From contig UCAU01000010.1 in assembly GCA_900470445.1 (NCBI GenBank), positions 31,987-95,986 on the forward strand: a stretch of DNA of 64,000 nt, in the 5' to 3' direction. This stretch comes from Hyphomicrobiales bacterium (GTDB lineage: Bacteria; Pseudomonadota; Alphaproteobacteria; Rhizobiales; Devosiaceae). Made by a program: the position numbers and the translations under genes. The notes under the pieces are model-generated. The model had not been told where the DNA came from and made no database searches. It saw only the letters and a list, made by a program, of their open reading frames with translations. Of this stretch, positions 7,771-16,263 are shown one piece after another. Within the stretch, counting starts at the first letter, position 1. Every line of letters starts with the position of its first letter.

Positions 7771-10025
7771 GCCGCACTGGCCTCCAGAGGAATGGAAAAC
7801 ATAACGAGGGTTCCCTCGCCCGGCGCGGTCTTGATGGTGAGGGCGCCGCCGACGACTTGGGTGCGCTCACGGATACCGACGAGGCCCAGGCCCATTTTGG
7901 CATCGTCGAAGACGAAGCCGTGGCCATCGTCGACAACACGGACATCGACCGATCGGCCGCTATAGGTGAGATGGAGCGTTAGCGACCCGGCTTCGGCGTG
8001 GCGGATGGCATTCTGGCAAGCCTCCTGCACGATGCGGAAGATGGCCAGCTCGGCTTCCGGGCCAAGGGCAATGGGAGTGCCGAGCACGGAAAAGCTGGTT
8101 TCGAGATCGGCGCCGTGCGGCAGCGCGCCGAGATAATTCTCCAGCGCGGCGACCAAGCCCAGTTCGTCGAGCACATTGGGGCGCAGGGCATAGATGATCT
8201 GCTTCATTTCGCTCAGCGAGCCATCAAGAGTGGCCTGGCATCCGGTGAGGCGCTGATCGAGCTCCTCGTCGCCGCGCAGGCGGCCGCGAATGGCCTGGAG
8301 CTGGTAGGTTGCGGCCATGATGGACTGAGCGACGCTATCGTGAAGATCGTAGGCGATGCGCTGTCGCTCGCGCTCCTGCACATCGACGACGCGCCGCCAC
8401 AAGGCATGCAGTTCATTGGCCTTGTTAGCGATCTCGTCATGCGCCTCGCGCAGCAACCGCGTCCGGTCGGCAACCTTATATTCGAGAATGTCGCTGAGCT
8501 CGCGGGCCCGCTCGAAGAGGCGGGCATTCTCGATGGCTACCACGGCCTGGTCGGCCAGGGCACGGACCACGCGGCCATGGTCAGCCTTGAAGAAGCCGGG
8601 CTCGGGCCAATCGACGCAAAGCCAGCCGATGCAATCATTGCCATGCACCAGGGGCGCGCTGCACCAGGAAACGATCTGCTCGGTACCCGGTTGCCAGACC
8701 CAATCGAGTTCCTTGCGAACGTCTTCGATAATGAGCGTGCGATGGGCCTCGATCACCGGGCGGCTCAGCGGCGCGGCGGATGGCTCAAAACTATGGCGCT
8801 TGACCAGGGCGTCGTCGGGGTAGCCCTTGGCCGCGACGACCCGCATGCGGCCGTCCTCCCCCAAAAGCGTGACGCGGCTGCCGCGATGGGGGACGACGCG
8901 GCCCAGCTGCATCAGCACCGCTTCCAGCACATGCCGGGGATCGAGGCGGGACGAGATGATGCGCGACACATCGGCCAGGGTATCGGCGAGCTCTCGCTCG
9001 CGGCGTTCGGCGGCGAGCAGGCGATGCTGTTCGATCGCCGGAGCAATCTGGTCGGCAACGGTCTGGAGCAGCAGGATGTCATTCTGCCGGAAGGCATCGG
9101 GCCGGTCGCTCTGGATATCGAGCACCCCCATGACCCGGTGGCCCAGGCGCAGCGGCATGGCAAGTTCGGAGGCGGTATTAGGCAGCAATGCGTTGGAGAC
9201 GAAATGCGCGTCCTGGCTCACATTCTGGCTCATCCACATATGGCCGGTCTGCGCGACCCGTCCGATAATGCCGCGACCAACCTCTTCGCTGAAGTCGGCC
9301 GAAAGCAGGTTCTCGGCGAGGGGGCCGGCAGCATGGACCAAGGAGACCCGTTGCTGGTCCTCGTCGATCAGCAGCAATTGCACATGGTCGAATCCGAGCG
9401 ACGCGTAGACCAGTTCGGTAATTTTAGCGAAGAGCTGTTCGCGTTCCCGGATGGAGGTTACCATCTGGCCAAGGCGGTGGATGAGCGAGAGGTGGCTATG
9501 CACCCGATCCATGCGACCGCTCAGCGAATGGGATTCGAGGAAGGCCGAGATGTCGTCGGCAACTAGCGCCACGCTGTCGTCGAAGTCGCCGCGCGGGCGG
9601 TTGGAATGGGGAAAGCCTAGCAGCACATGGCCCTGCACTTCGCCGGTCGTGGTCACCGGACGCATGACCAGCACGAACCCTTGGCTCGCAGCGCGTTGTA
9701 CGACATAGGCGGGCGGCCCTAACATGGTACCGGCGGCATAGCGCATATCGGCAAGCAGCCGATGAAGCGAGGCCGGTGTGTTGGGCGTGGTGAGCACCTC
9801 TGTCGCCTGATCGGCCTCGACAAGAAGCGCCGCCCAGCCCGCTCCAATGACGCGCGCGGCGCGTTCAAGCCGGGCAAACAGGTCCTTGCGCGCGGCTGCT
9901 GGGATTTCCACCATGCGGAAACGCTTGAGACGTGCAGCCTGGGTTCCGTCCTCATCGTCGCGATAGAGCGGCCGAACGGGAGTTGCCGAAAGCGGCGGTC
10001 CGCTCGTCGATCCGCCTAGCCCCAT
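7767..10025 (-). CDS. Soluble GAF-domain sensor histidine kinase (NarX/DegS type)
   Basis: A 752-residue kinase with no membrane segment. An N-terminal sensor-like region (about 30-170) is followed by two GAF domains (about 190-340 and 345-510), a coiled-coil linker, a HisKA_3 dimerisation domain with H562 in AYDLHDSVAQS, and a HATPase_c domain with N box (QEACQNAIRHAE) and G boxes (DDGHGF, GLGLVGIRER). It should sense an internal ligand or redox state. The start overlaps the end of a truncated hydantoinase-like frame by 10 bases, so it may be the tail of the long importer operon. It is coupled to the response regulator downstream. Confidence 0.92.
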   Translation of the reverse strand: MGLGGSTSGPPLSATPVRPLYRDDEDGTQAARLKRFRMVEIPAAARKDLFARLERAARVIGAGWAALLVEADQATEVLTTPNTPASLHRLLADMRYAAGTMLGPPAYVVQRAASQGFVLVMRPVTTTGEVQGHVLLGFPHSNRPRGDFDDSVALVADDISAFLESHSLSGRMDRVHSHLSLIHRLGQMVTSIREREQLFAKITELVYASLGFDHVQLLLIDEDQQRVSLVHAAGPLAENLLSADFSEEVGRGIIGRVAQTGHMWMSQNVSQDAHFVSNALLPNTASELAMPLRLGHRVMGVLDIQSDRPDAFRQNDILLLQTVADQIAPAIEQHRLLAAERRERELADTLADVSRIISSRLDPRHVLEAVLMQLGRVVPHRGSRVTLLGEDGRMRVVAAKGYPDDALVKRHSFEPSAAPLSRPVIEAHRTLIIEDVRKELDWVWQPGTEQIVSWCSAPLVHGNDCIGWLCVDWPEPGFFKADHGRVVRALADQAVVAIENARLFERARELSDILEYKVADRTRLLREAHDEIANKANELHALWRRVVDVQERERQRIAYDLHDSVAQSIMAATYQLQAIRGRLRGDEELDQRLTGCQATLDGSLSEMKQIIYALRPNVLDELGLVAALENYLGALPHGADLETSFSVLGTPIALGPEAELAIFRIVQEACQNAIRHAEAGSLTLHLTYSGRSVDVRVVDDGHGFVFDDAKMGLGLVGIRERTQVVGGALTIKTAPGEGTLVMFSIPLEASAA

Positions 10026-10285
10026 TGGCTGACTGGTCCTTCCATAGTCGTTCCTTGCTCTGCACCGCCGCCGGGCAGGAATTGGCCGGAGGGTGCACTA
10101 TCCATGATTTGCCTCTCGGCAAAGATCGTCAAGGCGCGCCGAGCCACCTGCTGCGTACCTCCTTCCAACGCTTCGTCACCGGCGCGAAAAGCCGAAGGAG
10201 CACCGGCCACAAGGACCCCGCCCTCGAAGCTGCCGCCGGAGGTGACCACGAGGCCATTGCGGACATAGAGATCGGGCGGGGCCAT
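10016..10285 (-). pseudogene. N-terminal remnant of a dihydropyrimidinase/hydantoinase-like gene
   Basis: The frame begins DLYVRNGLVVTSGGSFEGGVLV, closely resembling the first beta strand segment of hydantoinase/dihydropyrimidinase proteins. It then loses similarity and stops after 89 codons, whereas the family has about 450-490 residues. None of the metal-binding motifs are present. The start codon overlaps the stop of the DUF6282 gene (TAATG), so it was once translated as part of that operon. A deletion that joined the stub to the kinase gene is the simplest explanation; a short unrelated protein is possible. Confidence 0.5.
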
Positions 10286-11280
10286 TAATCCAACCCGATC
10301 ATCCGGGCAGGATTATGCGCCGTCATGGTCTGCACCTCTTCCACCGAGAAGCCGAAATAGAGCAGCATGGACATCATCATCCGCATACCCTCGATGGGCG
10401 AAGGCAGCACGCGCACGCCATAATCGGTCGCGAGCACGAACTGCTCGGGGCCGACATCGCGAATGCCCTGCAGCCAGCTCATCGCACGGCCGTGCACCAC
10501 CGCTCCCATGTCCATGAGCTCGCGCTCGACATAGTAATGCGTCTGCGGCATCCAGGGGCCGCCGAAATCGACGGCGCAGGCTTCCAGGAACACGCCCTTG
10601 GCAGCGAGGTTCTTTTGCTCCTCAACCGTCAACAGGGCCCGGGCCGGATGGGCCACAAGAATCTTCTTGATGCCGGCGGCCTGCGCCAGTTCCACGACAC
10701 GCAGGGCTTCGGGACCGGAGACGTGGCCCGTGTTGAGATAAACCTCGGGGTGCTCGGCCACCATATCGAGGATTTCCTTGAGCGCATCGGGCACCGGCTC
10801 GTCATCGAGCGGAATACGGATGGCGCGGGCAAGTTCCTTTTCGGCAAAGCCAGGAATGGCATCCTTGAACGGTACCAGCTTGCCATCGACCAGCGTCGAT
10901 TCCGTTGATGCCGAATGATAGGTGCAGTGCGACCCGAAACTAATCATGCGGCAGCCGTCGCCCATGTTAAGGGCGGTGCGCACCGCACGCGGATTCATGC
11001 CGTCATGGCTCGAATTCATCAGATATCCGCCATAGGTGCGGAAATCCTTGAGGTAGCGATTGACCATCCAGGCCGTGCCGGAAGCCCAGCCAAAAACGTC
11101 GTAATAGAGAATGGTCCGCATACCGGCAGCGCGGGCCATTTCCGCCACCTGAATGGGGTCGAAATGGCCGGGATTGGAGCGCAGCACCGGGCCGGCATGC
11201 ACATGGCTGTCAATGGCACCGACGAGGAGTTCCTCGGGCAGTTCCATGGTGCGGTTGTAGAAGGGTTCGTAGGTGGCCAT
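10285..11280 (-). CDS. DUF6282 family amidohydrolase-like protein (copy 2)
   Basis: A 331-residue member of the metal-dependent amidohydrolase superfamily, matching the pattern I know as DUF6282. Likely metal ligands are H26 and H28 (IDSHVHAGP), the His in NTGHVSG, the His in VAHPARA and the Asp in LATDYGV. It is highly similar over its whole length to the next gene (335 aa), so the pair arose by tandem duplication. It has no signal peptide and acts in the cytosol. The position immediately downstream of a peptide-type importer suggests hydrolysis of an imported amide or lactone. The reaction is unknown. Confidence 0.85.
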   Translation of the reverse strand: MATYEPFYNRTMELPEELLVGAIDSHVHAGPVLRSNPGHFDPIQVAEMARAAGMRTILYYDVFGWASGTAWMVNRYLKDFRTYGGYLMNSSHDGMNPRAVRTALNMGDGCRMISFGSHCTYHSASTESTLVDGKLVPFKDAIPGFAEKELARAIRIPLDDEPVPDALKEILDMVAEHPEVYLNTGHVSGPEALRVVELAQAAGIKKILVAHPARALLTVEEQKNLAAKGVFLEACAVDFGGPWMPQTHYYVERELMDMGAVVHGRAMSWLQGIRDVGPEQFVLATDYGVRVLPSPIEGMRMMMSMLLYFGFSVEEVQTMTAHNPARMIGLD

Positions 11281-11291
11281 GGCGCCGCTCC

Positions 11292-12299
11292 TTACAGGGG
11301 ATCGAGCCCGATCAGGCGGGCGGGGTTGTGGGCGGTCATGGTGCGGATCTCGTCCGGCGTGAACTCATAGTCGAGCAGCGTCGTGATCATCGTGCGCATG
11401 CCCTGCACCGCCGAAGACGCGGCGCGGATGCCATAGTCGGTGCCGAGCACGAAATATTCCGGGCCAACCTCGCGGATATCGGCCATCCACTGGGCGGCCG
11501 AACGGCGGACGCGCGGCAGGTCGCCGGATCGATCCATGTATTTCTTCTCGACGTAATAGTGCGTGCGCGGCGCGTGGGGGTAGAGCCAGTCGACAAGGCA
11601 CCCTTCGAGGAAGAAACCGCGGCGGGCCGCATCCTTCTGCTGCTCGATGGAAAGCTGCTGGCGCGCCGGGTGGGCGATCAGCACCTTGCCGATCTTGAAC
11701 TCTTCTGCGAGGTCGAGAATACGCATGACTTCGGGGCCGGAGACGTGGCCGGTATTGAGATAGACATCGGGATGGTCGGCGACCAGCTGCAGGATTTCGG
11801 CAAGGTCATCCGAGATCGGCCCTTCCTCGGGAATGCGAATGGCCCGGGAAAGCTCCTCCTTGGCGAATTCAGGATAGGCATCCTTGAACGGGACCAACTC
11901 GCCATCGATGATGGTGGATTCCCGAGATGCCGAGAAATAGGTGCAGTGGGAGCCGAAACTGATGAACCGGCACCCCTCTTCCATGTAAAGGGCCGTGCGC
12001 ACCGAACGTGGATTGAGTCCGCCATGGGCCGAGTTCATCAGATAGCCGCCGAATGTCTTGATACCCGGCACGTGGCGATTGACCATCCAGGCGGTGCCCG
12101 AGGCCCAGCCGAAGACATCGTAGTAGACGATGGCGCGCATGCCCGCCTCACGGGCTTCGATGGCCACTTCGAATGGGTCCTGGTGGCCTGGATTGGAGCG
12201 TAATACCGGGCCGGCGTGGACGTGGCTATCGATGGCGCCCACCAGAAGCTCGGACGGCAGCTCCATTGAGCGGTTGTAGAATGTCTCGGTGGTCGTCAT
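11292..12299 (-). CDS. DUF6282 family amidohydrolase-like protein (copy 1)
   Basis: A 335-residue paralogue of the downstream gene. It shares the N-terminal FYNR(S/T)MELP segment, H26 and H28 in IDSHVHAGP, the DVFGWASGTAWMVNR block, the SFGSHCTY block, NTGHVSG, IAHPAR and GTDYGIR. The two copies differ mainly near residues 60-100 and 235-260, where this copy has an insertion with KKYMDRSGDLPRVRR. That divergence would be consistent with different substrates or a hetero-oligomer. The spacing of 11 bases to both neighbours supports one operon with the ABC importer genes. Confidence 0.85.
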   Translation of the reverse strand: MTTTETFYNRSMELPSELLVGAIDSHVHAGPVLRSNPGHQDPFEVAIEAREAGMRAIVYYDVFGWASGTAWMVNRHVPGIKTFGGYLMNSAHGGLNPRSVRTALYMEEGCRFISFGSHCTYFSASRESTIIDGELVPFKDAYPEFAKEELSRAIRIPEEGPISDDLAEILQLVADHPDVYLNTGHVSGPEVMRILDLAEEFKIGKVLIAHPARQQLSIEQQKDAARRGFFLEGCLVDWLYPHAPRTHYYVEKKYMDRSGDLPRVRRSAAQWMADIREVGPEYFVLGTDYGIRAASSAVQGMRTMITTLLDYEFTPDEIRTMTAHNPARLIGLDPL

Positions 12300-12310
12300 T
12301 GCGATGCCTT

Positions 12311-13306
12311 CTAAGAGAGATCGAGAGTGGGTTGGGAATATTCCGCGGCAAGATCGGCAGCCAGCCAGCAGGCGGAGCGTTGTCCGCCGGGCAGTTCGGT
12401 CATGGGTGGCGCCTGGTGGCAGCGCTCATGGGCGAGCGGACAGCGGGCGCGAACCGGGCACTCTTCGGGCCGCACATCGCCCAGCACCAGTTCGCCGTGC
12501 AGCGATAGCCCGGGATCGGCGAGGGGCGCCATGCGCGGCGCTGCGGCTAGCAGCGCCTTGGTATAGGGATGACAGGGCATCGCGAGCACCTGTTCGCTCG
12601 GCCCCTCCTCGACCACGACGCCTAGATACATGACCATGACCCGCGAACAGATGTAGCGGACCACCGCCACGTCATGGCTGATAAAGAGGAAACTGGTTCC
12701 CACCTGCGATTGCAGGTCCTTGAGCGTGCGCAACACCTGCGCCTGCACCGAGACGTCGAGCGCCGATGTCGGCTCGTCGAGCACTATCACCGAGGGTTCG
12801 CAGGCCAGTGCCCGCATAATGGCGACGCGCTGGCGTTCCCCGCCCGAAAGCTGGTGGGGAAACCGGTCAAGCACCTCATCCCTGAGTCCGACCAGTTGGG
12901 CCAGCTCGGTCATCCGCGCCCTCTCCTGCCCCTTGGGCACGGTTTCGAAATTGCGCATGGCCTGTTTGACGAAGGTAAAAACCGACATGCGCGGATTAAG
13001 ACATGTTTCGGGTCGCTGGAAGACGATCTGGATGGCCTTGCGAAACTGACGTTTCTCGCGCGGCGACAAGTCGGAGAAGACCGTGCCATCAACAACAACG
13101 TCACCACCGTCTTGCTGTTGCAGGCCGACGACGCAGCGTCCAAGCGTGGTCTTGCCGCAGCCGCTTTCCCCGATAAGACCGACGACTTCGCCACGCGCAA
13201 TGTCGAACGAAACACCACGGACGCCCACGCTGATCGCCTGGGGCTGACTCGGGTCGAAGAACAGCTTGGTGAGCTTCTGGACGGATAAGGCCGGGGTGGC
13301 GCTCAT
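12311..13306 (-). CDS. Peptide-type ABC importer ATP-binding protein (DppF/OppF-like)
   Basis: A 331-residue ATPase. Walker A GESGCGKTTLGR, signature LSGGERQRVAIMRAL, Walker B VIVLDEPTSALDVS and the switch His in FISHDVAVV are all intact. The C-terminal oligopeptide/dipeptide domain contains a Cys pattern (CPVRARCPLAHERC) typical of OppD/OppF proteins. It overlaps the DppD-like gene (ATGA) and forms the energising heterodimer with it. Substrate choice depends on the binding protein encoded at the promoter-proximal end of the operon. Confidence 0.95.
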   Translation of the reverse strand: MSATPALSVQKLTKLFFDPSQPQAISVGVRGVSFDIARGEVVGLIGESGCGKTTLGRCVVGLQQQDGGDVVVDGTVFSDLSPREKRQFRKAIQIVFQRPETCLNPRMSVFTFVKQAMRNFETVPKGQERARMTELAQLVGLRDEVLDRFPHQLSGGERQRVAIMRALACEPSVIVLDEPTSALDVSVQAQVLRTLKDLQSQVGTSFLFISHDVAVVRYICSRVMVMYLGVVVEEGPSEQVLAMPCHPYTKALLAAAPRMAPLADPGLSLHGELVLGDVRPEECPVRARCPLAHERCHQAPPMTELPGGQRSACWLAADLAAEYSQPTLDLS

Positions 13307-14262
13307 GCGGGCACCTCCTCATAGAGCACGCAATGAACGGCGCGATTATCCCGCTCGAGCGCAGGTGGACGCCCCTGCTCGCATTGACTGCGAACATGGG
13401 GGCAGCGATGCGAAAACCGGCAACGTTCTATGCCCTCGGGCCCGCCCCATACCGAACCGATCAACGGCACCAGTTCGCGTGGGCTATCGACATCGGGCAC
13501 GGCCTTGATGAGCCCCTGGGTATAGGGGTGCAGGGGGCGGGCGAAGATCGACTTGAGATTGCCCGCCTCGACCACCTGACCTGCGTGCATGATCGAGAGC
13601 GAGCGGCAATATTCCGAGACCAGCGAAAGATTATGCGCGATCAGCACGATGGCCATGTCGCGCTCGGCGCAAAGCCGGGCGAGAAACCGCAGCATCTCGC
13701 GCTCGGTTGTCACATCCAGCGCTGTGGTGGGTTCATCGGCGATGAGCAGCGCCGGCTCGGTGGCAAGCGCACAGGCCATGGCGACACGCTGTGCCTGACC
13801 GCCGCTGATCTGGTGCGGATATTTGTGTCCCAGGTCGCGCCAGTTCAGGCCGACGACGCGGAAGAGGCTTTCGACCTCCCGGTCCACGTCGCGGTCGCGG
13901 CGGTTCTGGCGCACCACGCGCTCCACCTGGCGGCCAACTCGCATGAACGGATTGAGCGCACCCTTGGCGTTCTGGAACAGCAGCGACACTCCGCGCGCAA
14001 GATTGCTGCGCAGGCTCTTCTGGTCGCTGGCCGGGTGACTGTGACCGCCAAAGCGCACGGTACCGCCAGTGATATCGAGACCGCTGGCAGCCAGCCCGAC
14101 GCTGGCCATCATCGAGATGGACTTGCCGGAGCCGCTTTCGCCCACCAGCCCATAGAGTTCGCCGCGTTCGACCCTCAGGTCCATGTGGTCGACAATGCGC
14201 CGGCGCTCACCGCCGCGCGCGCTGTCAATGCTCAGGCCATCCAGAGAGAAAAGAATGTCCAC
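13303..14262 (-). CDS. Peptide-type ABC importer ATP-binding protein (DppD/OppD-like)
   Basis: About 319 residues. Walker A GESGSGKSISMMAS, signature ISGGQAQRVAMACAL and Walker B LLIADEPTTALDVT are intact, followed by the C-terminal oligopeptide domain with the Cys cluster CRFSHRCPHVRSQC. The start is a GTG at 14262; a TTG one codon upstream is equally readable and both share the GGAGGG site. It partners the DppF-like subunit. Spacing to the permease gene upstream is only a few bases, so coupled translation is likely. Confidence 0.95.
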   Translation of the reverse strand: MDILFSLDGLSIDSARGGERRRIVDHMDLRVERGELYGLVGESGSGKSISMMASVGLAASGLDITGGTVRFGGHSHPASDQKSLRSNLARGVSLLFQNAKGALNPFMRVGRQVERVVRQNRRDRDVDREVESLFRVVGLNWRDLGHKYPHQISGGQAQRVAMACALATEPALLIADEPTTALDVTTEREMLRFLARLCAERDMAIVLIAHNLSLVSEYCRSLSIMHAGQVVEAGNLKSIFARPLHPYTQGLIKAVPDVDSPRELVPLIGSVWGGPEGIERCRFSHRCPHVRSQCEQGRPPALERDNRAVHCVLYEEVPA

Positions 14263-14268
14263 CAAGGC

Positions 14269-15174
14269 TCAGCCCTCCGTCCGGCGTGGATCGAGGCGAC
14301 CTTCGAGGCAATCGCCGACGAGGTTTAGACTGAAGATGGTGGCGGCGAGCACCAGGCCCGGTCCGATGCTCATCCACCAGGCGCCCTGGATGAGGTAGTT
14401 CGTGCCTTCGGCGACCATGACGCCGAGATCGGGCGTGGGCGGGCGGATGCCGACGCCGAGAAAGGAGAGCGCCGCCACATTGCCAACGGCCGCTGCGAGA
14501 TTGAGGCTGCCATGAACGATAATGGGCGACAGCGTATTGGGCATGAGATGGCGAAAGATGATCGATGCTTCGCTGGCCCCAGAGCAGCGCGCTGCGTCAA
14601 TATATTCAAGCGTCTTGTGGCTCAGTGCCTCGCCGCGAATGACACGGGCATAGGTGGGGATATTGATGAGCACAGTGACGACGAGGATGCTCTCCAAGCC
14701 CGGCCCCATGACTAGGATCAGGACCATGGCGATGAGCAAAAGCGGGAACGATTGGACGATGTCGACAAACCGCATCACCACTTCATCGAGCCAGCCGCCG
14801 AGATAGCCGCATACCAGGCCGATGAAGGAGCCGATGAACACAGCACCGGCAACGCCGACACCAGCCACGATAAAGTCGATCCGTAGCGAACTAACCGTGC
14901 GCGAAAATACATCGCGACCGAAATGGTCGGTACCGAGCCAGTGTTCGGCGGATGGCGGCAGCAGCGTCTTGGGCGTCGTCAGCAGCGGGTCTTGCGTGAC
15001 CAGGAGCGGCCCGACAACAGCGACGGCGATCAGCAGGGCAAGCAGTGTGGCCCCAGCAAAACCGAGCGCATCGCCCCCAAAAATACCATGATAGACGCGC
15101 CGCCAGGCTGGACGCGGCGAGGATTGGCGTACGGCCGGAACGGGAGTTCTCATCGGCTCACTGTGCATATTCAT
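14269..15174 (-). CDS. Peptide-type ABC importer permease (DppC/OppC-like)
   Basis: A 301-residue inner-membrane permease with an N-terminal membrane anchor (FAGATLLALLIAVAVVGPLL), then the OppC-type PPSAEHWLGTDHFGRDVFSR segment. The core has five or six helices with the EAA coupling loop near IDAARCSGASE. The C-terminal RLDPRRTEG is typical. It overlaps the DppB-like permease gene by 17 bases and forms the translocation pore with it. Confidence 0.95.
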   Translation of the reverse strand: MNMHSEPMRTPVPAVRQSSPRPAWRRVYHGIFGGDALGFAGATLLALLIAVAVVGPLLVTQDPLLTTPKTLLPPSAEHWLGTDHFGRDVFSRTVSSLRIDFIVAGVGVAGAVFIGSFIGLVCGYLGGWLDEVVMRFVDIVQSFPLLLIAMVLILVMGPGLESILVVTVLINIPTYARVIRGEALSHKTLEYIDAARCSGASEASIIFRHLMPNTLSPIIVHGSLNLAAAVGNVAALSFLGVGIRPPTPDLGVMVAEGTNYLIQGAWWMSIGPGLVLAATIFSLNLVGDCLEGRLDPRRTEG

Positions 15175-16189
15175 TGCGGATCCGGGGGTCGATGAAGGCG
15201 TAGGAAATGTCGACGAGAAGATTGGCGACAGCCACGCTTGAGGCGATCAGGAGAATGCAGGTGGAGACCGGCGCCATGTCGCTGGTGGTAATGGCGGTGA
15301 CCGCGTAACGACCCAGGCCGGGCCAGGCAAAGACCGTTTCGACAATGGCGGCGCCTGCCAGTACATTGGCGACGATGAAGCCGAGCGTAGTGACAATGGG
15401 GATCATGGCGCCGCGAAAGGCATCGCCCAATATGAGTTGCCGCGATTTGAGTCCAAGGGCGCGGCCGAAGGTGATGTAATCCTCTTTCAGCGCGTTGCTC
15501 ATGGCCGCTCGGGTGATGCGGGCGACGGGCGAAACGACGCCAAGCCCGAGCACGAAGGCCGGTAGCATGAGTTGGCGCAGCGCTGCCCAGGCAACGTCCC
15601 AGCGGCCGGCTAGCATGGCATCCACGGTGTAGAACCCGGTGACCACTGGCGGCGCGCTGAGTATCGGCGACAAACGCCCGATTGGTGACGGCACAACGCG
15701 CAACTGGAAGTAGAGCCAGAAGATCAAGGTTACCCCGAGCCAGAAGGCCGGAATGGATTGCGCAAGCAGATTGAGCACGCGGGTGACATGGTCGATCCAA
15801 CTACCGCGATAGACCGCCCCCAACATGCCCATGGGAAGGCCGCCAAGCACGCCAAAGACGATGCCAAAAATGGCGAGTTCAAGCGTTGCGGGAATGCGGA
15901 TGGCGAGATCTTGGCCGACGGCATTGCCAGTGCCGAAGGACCTGCCGAAATCGCCACGAAAGGCCGATTCCATATAGCGCACATATTGTACGACCAGGGG
16001 CTGATCGAGGCCCATCTGGCGGCGCATCTCGGCGCGCTGTGTGTCGGTGATATCAGGATAACGGCTGGTGACGGGGTCCGAAGGCAGGAGATAGGCCATG
16101 GAGAAGGCGATAGCCGAAACGCCAAACAGCACGACGATGCTGATGGCCAGTCGTCGCAATATATAGATCGTCAGAGGAGGAATGCGCAT
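15158..16189 (-). CDS. Peptide-type ABC importer permease (DppB/OppB-like)
   Basis: A 343-residue permease with six predicted membrane helices. The start MRIPPLTIYILRRLAISIVV and the TDTQRAEMRRQMGLDQPLVVQY periplasmic loop are family hallmarks, and RALGLKSRQLI is the EAA loop. The ATG at 16189 is chosen because AGGAGA lies upstream and the N-terminus aligns with the family, while the longer frame to 16354 would overlap the binding-protein gene. It is the second gene of the operon, 74 bases behind the binding protein. Confidence 0.95.
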   Translation of the reverse strand: MRIPPLTIYILRRLAISIVVLFGVSAIAFSMAYLLPSDPVTSRYPDITDTQRAEMRRQMGLDQPLVVQYVRYMESAFRGDFGRSFGTGNAVGQDLAIRIPATLELAIFGIVFGVLGGLPMGMLGAVYRGSWIDHVTRVLNLLAQSIPAFWLGVTLIFWLYFQLRVVPSPIGRLSPILSAPPVVTGFYTVDAMLAGRWDVAWAALRQLMLPAFVLGLGVVSPVARITRAAMSNALKEDYITFGRALGLKSRQLILGDAFRGAMIPIVTTLGFIVANVLAGAAIVETVFAWPGLGRYAVTAITTSDMAPVSTCILLIASSVAVANLLVDISYAFIDPRIRNEYAQ

Positions 16190-16263
16190 CGCCGTGTCTC
16201 CTGATTTACGGGGAGATTGGCTGCACCGGATAGAGATCCCGGTGCAGCCGGTTCGCCTAGAGA

